Assembly (NCBI GenBank): GCA_009773355.1 | Contig: WRPG01000029.1 | Span: forward strand, 1-58,334 | DNA length: 58,334 nt | From: Limisphaerales bacterium | GTDB lineage: Bacteria > Verrucomicrobiota > Verrucomicrobiia > Limisphaerales > SXTU01 | Direction: 5' to 3' | Shown here: positions 36,215-44,414 of the stretch, in pieces | Position numbering within the stretch: position 1 is the first letter of the stretch | How the letters are laid out: each line of letters starts with the position of its first letter | The notes under the pieces: model-generated | What the model was told of the DNA's origin: nothing | Databases searched by the model: none | What the model saw: the letters and a program-made list of their open reading frames with translations, nothing else | Translations under genes and position numbers: made by a program

Positions 36215-39200
36215 TCAGCGGGCGGCTTCCGGGCCGGTCCGGGCGTCCCATATGCTCACCGTGCCATCGTGGCTGGCGGAGACTAGCCGGTGGCCGTCGC
36301 AACTGAAGGCCACGCTGCGGACCCAGTCGGTGTGGCCGCGCAACGCGAGCGTTTCCTGGCCGGTCGTGATGTCCCACAGGCGCACGGTGCCGTCGCCGCT
36401 GGAGGAGGCGAGGCGCGCGCCGTCGGGGCTGAAGGCCACGCTCCAGATGGGCCGCGTGTGGCCGTTCAGCGTGAGCAGCTCGCGGCCGGCCGCGGCGTCC
36501 CACAGTTTCACCGTGCGGTCCTGCCCGCCCGAGGCGAGCCACTTCCCGTCCGTGCTGACGGCGATGCAATAGACGAGGCTGGTGTGGCCGGTGAGCGTGC
36601 GCGTTGCCTGGCCGGTTTCAGCGTCCCAAATTTTCAAGGTGCGGTCCTCGCTGGCGGTGGCGAGCCACCGGCCTTCCGGGCCGAAGGCCACGCCGCGAAC
36701 CGACTGCGTGTGGCCCGTGAACGTGCGGAGCACCTTGCCGCTGGCCAAGTCCCACAACTTGACCGTCCGGTCCGAGGCGGCGGAGGCCAGCCGGTGCCCG
36801 TCCGGGCTGAAGGCGAGGAAGGTCAGCGTGCCGTCATGCTCGGTGAGTTCCCGGATGGTTTCGCCGCCAGCCACGTCCCACACGCGCGTCGCGCGGCCGT
36901 AGCCGGCCGAGGCGACCCATTTCCCGTCCGGGCTGAAGACCACGCTCATGACTTGCCCGCCGTGGCTTATCACCCGGCGCGGTTCCGCAGCCTGCTCGGT
37001 GCCCCACAGTCGCACCGTCTGGTCCGAGCCGGCCGATGCCACCAGCGTTCCATCCGGGCTGAACACGGCGGAGTAAACTGAGCCGACGACGCCCTTGAGC
37101 GTGAGCGAATCCCGCGTGCGGGTGGCATCCCAAATCTTCACCGTCTGGTCGTCGCTGGCCGAGGCCACATGGATTCCGTCCGGGCTGAACGCCACGCCCC
37201 GGACCGGGCTGTTGTGGCCTTTGAGCGTGAGCAATTCCGCGCCACCTGTGGCGTCCCAGACCTTGAGCATCTGGTCCTCGCTGGCAGAGACGAGCGACTT
37301 CCCGTCCGAGCTGAACGCCACGGCGTGAACCCGGCCCGCGTGGCCCTTCAACGTCAGGTTCGTCGCCCCGCTGGCAACGTCCCAGACCCGCACGGTGCCG
37401 TCGTAGCTCGATGAGGCCAGCCGGCCCGAGTCGGGACTGAACGCGAGGCCGGTGATTTGGTCGGCGTGTCCGCGTAAGTCCCGCGACTGCTCGCCGGTGC
37501 TGGCGTCCCACAACCGGACGAGCCAGCCCTCGCTGCCGCCCGCGACCCACTTGCCGTCCGGGCTGAACGCCACGCTGGTGAGGGGCCGCGTTTGTCCGGT
37601 CAGGGTGTGGATGGGCTGACCGGTCGCGGTGTCCCAAATCCTGGCGGTGCGGTCGTTGCCGACGGACGCGAGGCGCTTTCCGTCCGGGCCGAACGCGATG
37701 CTGCGAACGGGGCCGGTGTGTCCAGACAACGTGAGCGTCTCCTTGCCGGTTGCGGCATCCCACAACTTCACCTTGCCGTCGGTGCCTGCCGTGGCCAGCC
37801 GTTGTCCATCGGGGCTGAAGGCGACGCATCTGACCGGGCCAGCGTGCCCAAGCAGGGTGAACTTTTCCTTCCCGGTCGCGACGGACCACAGTTTCACCGC
37901 CGGCTCGTTGGCGGACGAGGCCAGCCATTTACCGTCCGGGCTGAACGCCACGCTCAAAGCCTGGCGGGTGTGGCCCGTCAGCGTGGTCTCGTCCCCGCGA
38001 CGGAGGCGGTCGAGGTAATGCCACTCGAAGCCGCGAAGGTCCAACTCGCCTGGCTGCGGGCGGTGGCGGTCAAGCAATTCGGCCAGCCGGCCCACGCCGC
38101 CGTCGTCCCACGCGCGCTTGGCGAGGTTCATGTGCGCGATGTAGAGCAGGCGGCGGGCGCGGCGGGTTTCCTCGTCCGCGCGGTCGCGCTCGGCCACCGC
38201 CTTGTCGCGCTGGGTGTCGGCGACCTTGCGCAACTGGGTCTGCGCCTGCTCCGCCGTGACGGCGCGTTCGCGGGCGGCCTGCTCCTGGAAGAACATCCAG
38301 GTCGAGACGCCGAGGCCGATGACGAGGGAGGCCGCCACCGCCATGCCCGCCGCGAAGCCGATGCGGTGCCGGCGCACAAACTTTTGCAGCAGGTAGAGCG
38401 TGTCCGGCGGGCAGGCCAGCACCGGCTCGTGCTGCCGGTGGCGCTTGATGTCCTCGGCGAAGGCGCTCGCGCTCTCGTAGCGGCGCGTGCGGTCCTTCTC
38501 CAGCGCCTTCATCACAATCCAGTCCAAGTCGCCCCGCAGTTGCGTGGAAAGCTCCGCCGCCTCGGCGGCGCGCTGCTGCGCGATGGCCAACAGGTCGCCG
38601 CGCTTGAGCCGGGACAGCCGCATCGAGGGGCGCGGCGGCTCCACCTCGCAAATCGTGCGGCGCATGGCCATCAAGCCGGACTCCATCAGCGTCTCCGGGT
38701 CGAAGGGCAGCCGGCCCGAGAGCAGTTCATACAGCAGCACGCCGAGGCTGTAGATGTCCGCGCGCGTGTCCATGTCCACGCCGCTCATTTCCGCCTGCTC
38801 GGGACTCATGTAAGCGGGCGTGCCCACGAGGTCGCCATACTCCGTGAGCAGCGTCTGCTCGTTGAGCTGCGCCTCGGTTGCTTTCGCGATGCCGAAGTCA
38901 ATGACCTTGGGCACCGGCACGCCGTTGTGGACGGCAATGAGGATGTTGGAGGGCTTGATGTCGCGGTGGATGATGCCCTTCTGGTGCGCGTGCTGGATGG
39001 CCGCGCAGACCGTGGTGAAGAGGTCGAGCCGCGCGGCGGTGTCGAGCCGTTGGTCGTCGCAGTAGTTCGTGATGCGCGTGCCCTGCACCAGCTCCATCAC
39101 GAAGTAGGGCCGGCCCGTGGCGGTCGCGCCGGCGTCGAACACCTGCGCGATGTTCGGGTGGTCCATCATCGCCAGCACCTGCCGCTCGGCCTCGAAGCGG

Positions 39201-39553
39201 GCCATGACCGCCTTGGTGTCCATGCCCAGCTTGATGACCTTGAGCGCGACCTTGCGTCGCACCGGCTCGGACTGCTCGGCCAGATACACCACGCCGCAGC
39301 CGCCCTCGCCGATTTTCTCGATGAGCTTGTAGCGCCCGATGACATCGCCAGGGTTTTCCGTCGCGGAATTGTGGCGGACTTCACCAGTGCGCCCCGCGCT
39401 CGACGGCGACGCGGCGGCGGTATCAGGCACGGTCGCGGTGGCGGGGCATGCGGAACCCGCCGCGTCGGGGAAGCACTTGGGGCAACGGCCTGTCGGCGCG
39501 TCCGCCGGGAGCGGACCACCGCACTTGGCACAGACGCGAGTGGCGTTCATCAA
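36215..39553 (-). CDS. Zinc-ribbon Ser/Thr protein kinase with 14 WD40 repeats
   Basis: A 1112-residue protein (start at ATG 39551-39553; a second ATG follows directly). Residues 8-28 form a zinc ribbon (CAKCGGPLP...CPKC). The PknB-type kinase domain covers about 75-350: [36 protein letters not shown] and [12 protein letters not shown], all catalytic residues intact. One membrane helix at about 397-420 puts the C-terminus outside the cytoplasm. A short coiled coil leads to 14 WD40 units (about 523-1105), each like GHTxxVxxVAFSPDGxxLASxxxDxTVKLWD, enough for two seven-bladed propellers. This architecture is typical of Planctomycetota/Verrucomicrobiota. It presumably senses or binds a partner outside and signals by phosphorylation. 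Confidence 0.94.
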   Translation of the reverse strand: MMNATRVCAKCGGPLPADAPTGRCPKCFPDAAGSACPATATVPDTAAASPSSAGRTGEVRHNSATENPGDVIGRYKLIEKIGEGGCGVVYLAEQSEPVRRKVALKVIKLGMDTKAVMARFEAERQVLAMMDHPNIAQVFDAGATATGRPYFVMELVQGTRITNYCDDQRLDTAARLDLFTTVCAAIQHAHQKGIIHRDIKPSNILIAVHNGVPVPKVIDFGIAKATEAQLNEQTLLTEYGDLVGTPAYMSPEQAEMSGVDMDTRADIYSLGVLLYELLSGRLPFDPETLMESGLMAMRRTICEVEPPRPSMRLSRLKRGDLLAIAQQRAAEAAELSTQLRGDLDWIVMKALEKDRTRRYESASAFAEDIKRHRQHEPVLACPPDTLYLLQKFVRRHRIGFAAGMAVAASLVIGLGVSTWMFFQEQAARERAVTAEQAQTQLRKVADTQRDKAVAERDRADEETRRARRLLYIAHMNLAKRAWDDGGVGRLAELLDRHRPQPGELDLRGFEWHYLDRLRRGDETTLTGHTRQALSVAFSPDGKWLASSANEPAVKLWSVATGKEKFTLLGHAGPVRCVAFSPDGQRLATAGTDGKVKLWDAATGKETLTLSGHTGPVRSIAFGPDGKRLASVGNDRTARIWDTATGQPIHTLTGQTRPLTSVAFSPDGKWVAGGSEGWLVRLWDASTGEQSRDLRGHADQITGLAFSPDSGRLASSSYDGTVRVWDVASGATNLTLKGHAGRVHAVAFSSDGKSLVSASEDQMLKVWDATGGAELLTLKGHNSPVRGVAFSPDGIHVASASDDQTVKIWDATRTRDSLTLKGVVGSVYSAVFSPDGTLVASAGSDQTVRLWGTEQAAEPRRVISHGGQVMSVVFSPDGKWVASAGYGRATRVWDVAGGETIRELTEHDGTLTFLAFSPDGHRLASAASDRTVKLWDLASGKVLRTFTGHTQSVRGVAFGPEGRWLATASEDRTLKIWDAETGQATRTLTGHTSLVYCIAVSTDGKWLASGGQDRTVKLWDAAAGRELLTLNGHTRPIWSVAFSPDGARLASSSGDGTVRLWDITTGQETLALRGHTDWVRSVAFSCDGHRLVSASHDGTVSIWDARTGPEAAR

Positions 39554-39610
39554 GCGCGGGCATCATGCGGCGTGGTCGTGGGGGAAGCAACTGTGAGGAC
39601 TGGCGGAGAA

Positions 39611-39704
39611 GAGGGGGAACTTTCAACTTCCAACGCTCAACTTTCAACGGGACCGTCCGTCCACGCCTCTGGACGTTGGAAGTTGAGCGTTGGACGTCTC
39701 TCCG
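39611..39704. repeat. Inverted repeat of CAACGCTCAACTT type between kinase and argC genes
   Basis: CTTCCAACGCTCAACTTTCA (about 39628-39647) faces CGTTGGAAGTTGAGCGTTGG (about 39674-39693), with a GC-rich centre. The sequence is made of the short words TTCAAC, CCAACG and CTCAAC. It fills most of the 158-base gap upstream of the kinase gene and downstream of argC. Confidence 0.7.
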
Positions 39705-39711
39705 CTCCGGC

Positions 39712-40767
39712 TCAGAGCAGCCCCGCCGTCTCCGGATAGCCGCACATGATGTTGAAGCTCTGCACCGCCTGGCCGCTCGCGCCCTTCACGATGTTGTCCT
39801 CGGCGCTCATGACGATGAGCCGGCCGGTGCGCGCGTCGAGCCGCCACGCGAGTTCGAGGACGTTGGTGCCGACGACGTTCTTGGTGTCCGGCAGCGCCTT
39901 GCCTTCGAGCACGCGCACGAACGGCTCGTTGGCATACGCGGCCGCGTAGCACGCGGCGATTTGCGCGCCGAGCGCGGCGGCCTCGTCGGCGGTGGCGAAG
40001 TGCTTGGCCGGCGCGAGGTAGAGCGTCGTGAGGATGCCGCGGTTCACCGGGATCAAGTGCGGCGTGAACTGAATCGTCACCGGCCCGCCCGCCGCGAGCG
40101 CGAGCTGCTCCTCGATTTCCGACAGGTGCCGGTGCTTGGGCACGCCGTAAGGGCGCACGCTCTCGTTGCACTCGACGAACAGGTAGTCCAGCTCCGCCTT
40201 GCGGCCCGCGCCGCTCACGCCGCTCATTGAGTCGGCGATGATGCCCTGCGGCTTGATGAGGCCGGCACGCAGCAGCGGGAGCGTCGGCAGCAAAATGCTC
40301 GTGGGATAGCAGCCGGGCGAGGCGATGAGCGTCGCGCCCTGGATGGCCGCGCGATGAACTTCCGGCAGGCCATAGACGGACTTCGCCAGCAGTTCCGGCG
40401 CGGGATGATCGTGCGCGTAAAACTCCTGGTAGATCGCCGCGCTCTTGAGCCGGAAGTCCGCGCTGAGGTCAATGACGCGCGCCCCGCCGGCAAGCAACGG
40501 CACGGCGAACTCCGCCGCCACGCCGTGCGGCAGCGCAAGAAAAACCACTTCAGCCTGCTTGGCGAGCACCTCGGCGTTCGGCTCCACGAAGCGCAGCGCC
40601 CGCGCGCGCGGATGACTGGCGAACTTCGGGAACACCTGCGCGACCGTCTGCCCCGCCTGCTGGCGCGAGGTGACGGCGACCAGCTCCGCGTGCGGATGCG
40701 ACAGGAGCAGCCGCACCAGCTCCTCACCCGAGTAACCCGACGCACCGATGATGGCGACTTTCGTCAT
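39712..40767 (-). CDS. argC: N-acetyl-gamma-glutamyl-phosphate reductase
   Basis: A 351-residue enzyme of arginine synthesis that reduces N-acetylglutamyl 5-phosphate to the semialdehyde with NADPH. N-terminal Rossmann motif VAIIGASGYSGEELVRLL, then VFLALPHGVAAEF, DLSADFRLK, and VYGLPEVHR. The catalytic Cys is in LIASPGCYPTSILLPTLPLL. The C-terminal HRHLSEIEEQL and FTPHLIPVNRGILTTLY are diagnostic. Length is normal for the type 1 family. No other arg genes are adjacent, so the pathway is scattered in this genome. Start is the only good ATG. Confidence 0.96.
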   Translation of the reverse strand: MTKVAIIGASGYSGEELVRLLLSHPHAELVAVTSRQQAGQTVAQVFPKFASHPRARALRFVEPNAEVLAKQAEVVFLALPHGVAAEFAVPLLAGGARVIDLSADFRLKSAAIYQEFYAHDHPAPELLAKSVYGLPEVHRAAIQGATLIASPGCYPTSILLPTLPLLRAGLIKPQGIIADSMSGVSGAGRKAELDYLFVECNESVRPYGVPKHRHLSEIEEQLALAAGGPVTIQFTPHLIPVNRGILTTLYLAPAKHFATADEAAALGAQIAACYAAAYANEPFVRVLEGKALPDTKNVVGTNVLELAWRLDARTGRLIVMSAEDNIVKGASGQAVQSFNIMCGYPETAGLL

Positions 40768-40840
40768 GCGCGGGAGTTGTCCGTGTTGGGCGGGGGCTTG
40801 TCAATCGCCACCAGCGGGCGTCCGGCCGCACGGGCGGCGT

Positions 40841-42154
40841 TCAGGCGACGGCGGGCTTCGCCTCGGCCAGATCGAAGCTGAGGAGCGAGGCGAGGTGTTG
40901 CTCCCGCACCCCGTAGAACCCGGCGAGCTGCCTGACCCGCAGGGCCAGCTCCTCGCGGCTGCCACGCTGGCGGCGCTTCACGGCGGCGATCATCAGGTTC
41001 TTCGCCGTGTGCTCGGTGGAGATGAACTCGAAGACCTTCGTGTCGTAGCCGGCCCATTCGAGCAGCGCGGCGCGCAGGGCGTCGGTGACGAACTCGGCCT
41101 CGCGCTCCAGCAGGATGCCGTGCCGGAGGGATGAGGCCAGGACCGGCGGGGGGATGAGCTGCGGGCGCAGCTCCTTGTGGCAGCAGGGCGAGACCACCAG
41201 CAGCCGCGCCCCCGCGCCGATGCCGCGCGCGAGCGCGTCGTCGGTGGCGGTGTCGCAGGCGTGCAGGGCAATGAGCGCGTCCGCCGCATCCAGCGCGGTG
41301 CTGGCGATGGAGCCGGCCTGGAAATGCAGGCGGTCGAAACCGCACGCGGCGACAACCCGGTTGCATTCCGCCACCAGTTCGGCGCGCGCCTCGATGCCCA
41401 CCACGCGGCTGCCGGCGAAGTGCATCTGCTCGAGCAACTGGCTCACCGCGAACGTCAGGTAGCCCTTGCCGCAGCCCATGTCCACGACCGTGAGCGGGCG
41501 CTGGATGAGCACGGTGACGGCCCGTTCCGCCTCGGTCTGGCGGCGGGCGCGCCGCTTGAGCCGCGCGGTCTCGCCCAGGTCGTCGCTGTTTTCCTCGGCG
41601 GCGAGCGGGGCCGCGGCCCCCTGGGCGAAGGCCTCCGCCAGCAGGGGCCGCAGCACTTCCACAAACTGGTTGATCTGCCGGAACTTGTCCGCCATCGCCT
41701 CCCGCACGCGCCCGTCGGGCAGCGTGACGTTGAGTTCGCGCAGCCACGGCTCCGTGGGCAGGATGCTGCGCGGCTTCGTGCGGTCGTGCTCCAGGGACGG
41801 CGCTTCACCGTGGGCCGGCTTGCGGACCGCGATCCGCGCCGAGTCGTCCTCGCGGATGGTCAGCTCGGCGGTGCGCTCGGTGGTGAACAGGTTGGCGCAG
41901 AGGAACGACTCGCTCAGGAGGTTGGCGACCTCGGTGAGCGCGGCCTCGGCCGGCAGGTTCTTGAAAATGTCCCGCGTCCCGTGCCGGTAGGTGAAGGCGA
42001 CGCGCAGCCCGGCCTTCAACTGCACCGGGCGGAGGAAGACGTTCTTCAAGTCCGCCGCCGGGTCGCGCGGGCGGCTGACGGTGAGCTTCACGAAGGTGCC
42101 GCGCGCGAGCGCGTCGCGGAAGAGATCGAAGAGCTTGTCCTGGGCGGCGATCAT
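40841..42154 (-). CDS. Class I SAM-dependent methyltransferase, GSTCD/Methyltransf_32-like
   Basis: A 437-residue protein. The N-terminal half (about 1-190) is a poorly known domain (LTVSRPRDPAADLKNVFLRPV, LTEVANLLSES). The C-terminal half is a Rossmann methyltransferase: SAM motif VVDMGCGKGYLTFAVSQLL near 225-245, acidic loop VVGIEARAELV, the motif ALIALHACDTATDDAL, and VVSPCCHKELRPQL. HACDTATD plus SPCCH is the fingerprint of the family that includes human GSTCD C-terminal domain and bacterial homologues of unknown substrate, possibly RNA. It is divergent from the EboE-like gene. Confidence 0.85.
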   Translation of the reverse strand: MIAAQDKLFDLFRDALARGTFVKLTVSRPRDPAADLKNVFLRPVQLKAGLRVAFTYRHGTRDIFKNLPAEAALTEVANLLSESFLCANLFTTERTAELTIREDDSARIAVRKPAHGEAPSLEHDRTKPRSILPTEPWLRELNVTLPDGRVREAMADKFRQINQFVEVLRPLLAEAFAQGAAAPLAAEENSDDLGETARLKRRARRQTEAERAVTVLIQRPLTVVDMGCGKGYLTFAVSQLLEQMHFAGSRVVGIEARAELVAECNRVVAACGFDRLHFQAGSIASTALDAADALIALHACDTATDDALARGIGAGARLLVVSPCCHKELRPQLIPPPVLASSLRHGILLEREAEFVTDALRAALLEWAGYDTKVFEFISTEHTAKNLMIAAVKRRQRGSREELALRVRQLAGFYGVREQHLASLLSFDLAEAKPAVA

Positions 42155-42213
42155 GGGATTGCTTCTGGCGAAAGTCTGGCGGCAGACACGCCTTGTTGTT
42201 ACACCTAGCCGCG

Positions 42214-43383
42214 ATGAAATTGAAGCACGGACTCCACCTCGCGTATTGCACGAACATCCACCGGGGCGAGTCCTGGCCGCAGACCTTCGAATCGCTCCAG
42301 AAATACGTGCTGGCCGTGCGCGACCGCCTCGGGACGAAATCGCCCTACGCCATCGGCCTGCGGCTGGGCGCGGACGCGGCGCGGGAGTTGAGCGGGCCGG
42401 CGACGCTCGCGGGCTTCCGCCGCTGGCTGGACGCGGAGCAGTGCTACGTTTTCACGATCAACGGCTTTCCTTACGGGCGCTTCCACGGCACGCGCGTGAA
42501 GGAGCAGGTCTATGCGCCGGACTGGACGACGCCCGAGCGCGTGGCCTACACGAACCTGCTCTTCGACCTGCTGGGCGAAATCGTCCCGGCGGGCGTCGAG
42601 GGCAGCGTCAGCACCGTGCCCGTGTCGTTCAAGGAGTTCATCAAGAGCGCGGCGCAGGCGCGGGCGGCGCGGGAGAACCTGTGGAAATGCGTCGAGCACA
42701 TCGAACGCGTGGCGCGGCGCACGGGCAAGACGCTGCATCTCGGGCTGGAGCCGGAGCCACTGTGCTACTTGGAAACCAGCGCGGAGGCGGTCGAGTTCAT
42801 CGAGCAGATGCGCGCCGACCGGCCCGGCGACCTGCGCCTCGACGAGCATCTGGGCGTCAACTACGACTGCTGCCACCTCGCGCTGCAATACGAGTCCCCG
42901 CGCGAGGCGCTGGGCCGGCTGCGCCAGCACAAGATCAAGGTGAGCAAGCTGCACCTGAGCAACGCGCTCAAGGTCAAGCCGACCGCCGAGGCGCGGCAGG
43001 CGCTGCGGTCCTTCGCGGACGACGTGTATTTTCACCAGGTCATCGCGCGCGCGGCGGACGGCACCATCACGCGGCACAAGGACTTGGACGACGCGCTCGC
43101 GCTGCACAACAAGCTTCCCCCGGCGGCCACCGACGAGTGGCGCATCCACTTCCACATCCCGCTGCACTGCCCGCCGACACCGCTCTTCGGCACGACCGCC
43201 GACCATGTGCAGGGCGTGATGGACGTGCTGAAGGAGACGCCTTCGCTCTGCTCGCATTTGGAGATGGAGACCTACACCTGGGAAGTCATGCCCGCGGAGA
43301 TGAAGAAGCGCAACGTGGTGGACCAGCTCGTGGACGAATACCTCTGGACCATCGCGGAGCTGGCGAAGCGCGGGCTGGCGTGA
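42214..43383 (+). CDS. eboE: EboE-like TIM-barrel protein (metabolite traffic family)
   Basis: A 389-residue protein starting at the ATG at 42214. It begins KLKHGLHLAYCTNIHRGESW, the strongly conserved opening of the EboE family, with further matches FTINGFPYGRFHG, VKEQVYAPDWTTPERVAYT, LGLEPEPLCYLET, VNYDCCHLALQYE, KVSKLHLSNAL and a final HLEMETYTWEVMP. The His, Glu and Asp residues on strand ends suit a metal-dependent sugar-isomerase-like barrel (AP endonuclease 2 superfamily). In other bacteria eboE sits with eboA-F, a set linked to moving prenylated or secondary metabolites to the periplasm. None of those partners is next to it here. Confidence 0.85.
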   Translation: MKLKHGLHLAYCTNIHRGESWPQTFESLQKYVLAVRDRLGTKSPYAIGLRLGADAARELSGPATLAGFRRWLDAEQCYVFTINGFPYGRFHGTRVKEQVYAPDWTTPERVAYTNLLFDLLGEIVPAGVEGSVSTVPVSFKEFIKSAAQARAARENLWKCVEHIERVARRTGKTLHLGLEPEPLCYLETSAEAVEFIEQMRADRPGDLRLDEHLGVNYDCCHLALQYESPREALGRLRQHKIKVSKLHLSNALKVKPTAEARQALRSFADDVYFHQVIARAADGTITRHKDLDDALALHNKLPPAATDEWRIHFHIPLHCPPTPLFGTTADHVQGVMDVLKETPSLCSHLEMETYTWEVMPAEMKKRNVVDQLVDEYLWTIAELAKRGLA

Positions 43384-43389
43384 GCCGGC

Positions 43390-43776
43390 CTAACGCAGCG
43401 CGAGCATCAGCGCGCCCTCGGCCAGGACCAGCGCGGCCAGCCCGAGCCAGACGAGCGTCTCCCGCACGCGGTTGTCCGACTGCCGGACCTCGGCGAGCCA
43501 GAACTGCACCTTCACCGCGCCGAGTTCGATCACATCGCCATTGCGAAGCGTAAGCTCGTCGAACTCCGCGCCGTTGACGCTGGCGCGGCCTTGCCCGAGC
43601 CGGCTCAGGCGGAAGCCATCGGGGACGCGCAGGTCGAGTTGCAGGTGGTTTTCCCAGACGCCGGCCTCGACCAGTTGCAGGTCATCCGTGCTGGCGCGCC
43701 CGATGATGCAGGGAAACCGGCTGGCGTTGTGGGCCGTCCCCGCGCGGCTGCCGTTGAGGACGCGGAGCTGGACCAT
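43390..43776 (-). CDS. FHA-domain protein with C-terminal membrane anchor
   Basis: A 128-residue protein. Residues 1-95 form an FHA domain: LRVLNGSRAGTAH, the first binding strand PCIIGRAST with the conserved GR and Ser, ENHLQLDLR in place of the usual SRxH, and VNGAEFDELTLRNGDVIELG with the NG motif. Residues 107-126 (LVWLGLAALVLAEGALMLAL) are a membrane helix. FHA domains bind phosphothreonine peptides. It is coupled to the preceding export gene by a TGATG overlap and closes the leftward secretion operon. The weakened SRxH motif makes phosphopeptide binding uncertain. Confidence 0.85.
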   Translation of the reverse strand: MVQLRVLNGSRAGTAHNASRFPCIIGRASTDDLQLVEAGVWENHLQLDLRVPDGFRLSRLGQGRASVNGAEFDELTLRNGDVIELGAVKVQFWLAEVRQSDNRVRETLVWLGLAALVLAEGALMLALR

Positions 43777-44378
43777 CAGAAGAAACGGCGGGGAACGTAG
43801 ATGCGGTCGCCGGGGAAGAGCGGCCGGTCAAGCGAGGGGTTCTCAATGGCGGCCTTGCAATCCATCGTCTCCTTGCGGCCGTCGGAGCGGGTGACGGTCA
43901 CCTTGGTCTTGTCGCCGAACTCGCTGAAGTCGCCGGCGGCGGAGATGGCCTTCAGGACGGTCAACCCCGTCGTGTAGGGGTAGCGGTTGGGAATCTTGAC
44001 AAACCCGCCGACGAACACGAAGCGATCCTCCTGCTTCACCGTCACGGTCATCTTGGTGTAGAAATTCGGGACGTAACGCGCGCGGATTTCTGCCTCCAAC
44101 TTTGTGCGGCTCTTGCCGGCGGCCTGGAATGACTGGTCGAGGTGAAGGGTGATCTTGCCGTCCTCGGAAATGGTCAAGTCGGCGGCGATGGTTCCCGTTG
44201 GCAGGTCGGCCAGCAGCACTTGAATCTTGTCGCCGGCGCGCAGGGTTTCCACCGAGTCGGCCATGAGTGCTCCCCGAGGGGCGGCCGGGGCGCGGCCGGC
44301 CCCGGAACCGGGCGTGTCGCACGCGAGTCCCAGACAGCAGGCGAAGGCCAGCGCGAACAGTTTCCACACGTTGTTCAT
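43776..44378 (-). CDS. Polysaccharide export protein, Wza-like
   Basis: A 200-residue protein starting at the ATG at 44376-44378. The signal sequence (NNVWKLFALAFACCLGLAC) ends in a possible lipobox Cys, suggesting an outer-membrane lipoprotein. The Poly_export domain (about 40-120) has TLRAGDKIQVLLADLP, LTISEDGKITLHL and LEAEIRARYVPNFYTKMTVTV. An SLBB-like unit follows (FVFVGGFVKIPNRYPYTTGLTVLKAISAAGDFSE). It ends LFPGDRIYVPRRFF. It is shorter than E. coli Wza and lacks the C-terminal barrel helix, so a separate outer-membrane barrel (46686-47933) may complete the pore. Cotranscribed with the copolymerase upstream. Confidence 0.9.
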   Translation of the reverse strand: MNNVWKLFALAFACCLGLACDTPGSGAGRAPAAPRGALMADSVETLRAGDKIQVLLADLPTGTIAADLTISEDGKITLHLDQSFQAAGKSRTKLEAEIRARYVPNFYTKMTVTVKQEDRFVFVGGFVKIPNRYPYTTGLTVLKAISAAGDFSEFGDKTKVTVTRSDGRKETMDCKAAIENPSLDRPLFPGDRIYVPRRFF

Positions 44379-44414
44379 GGGCGATACGGTGTCGGGCCGA
44401 AACGGCCGGGGCAA

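Noticed and set aside
37592-39739. A 715-codon plus-strand frame opposite the kinase-WD40 gene
   Set aside because: It is a shadow of repeated WD40 coding sequence; the kinase and WD40 motifs on the minus strand are decisive.
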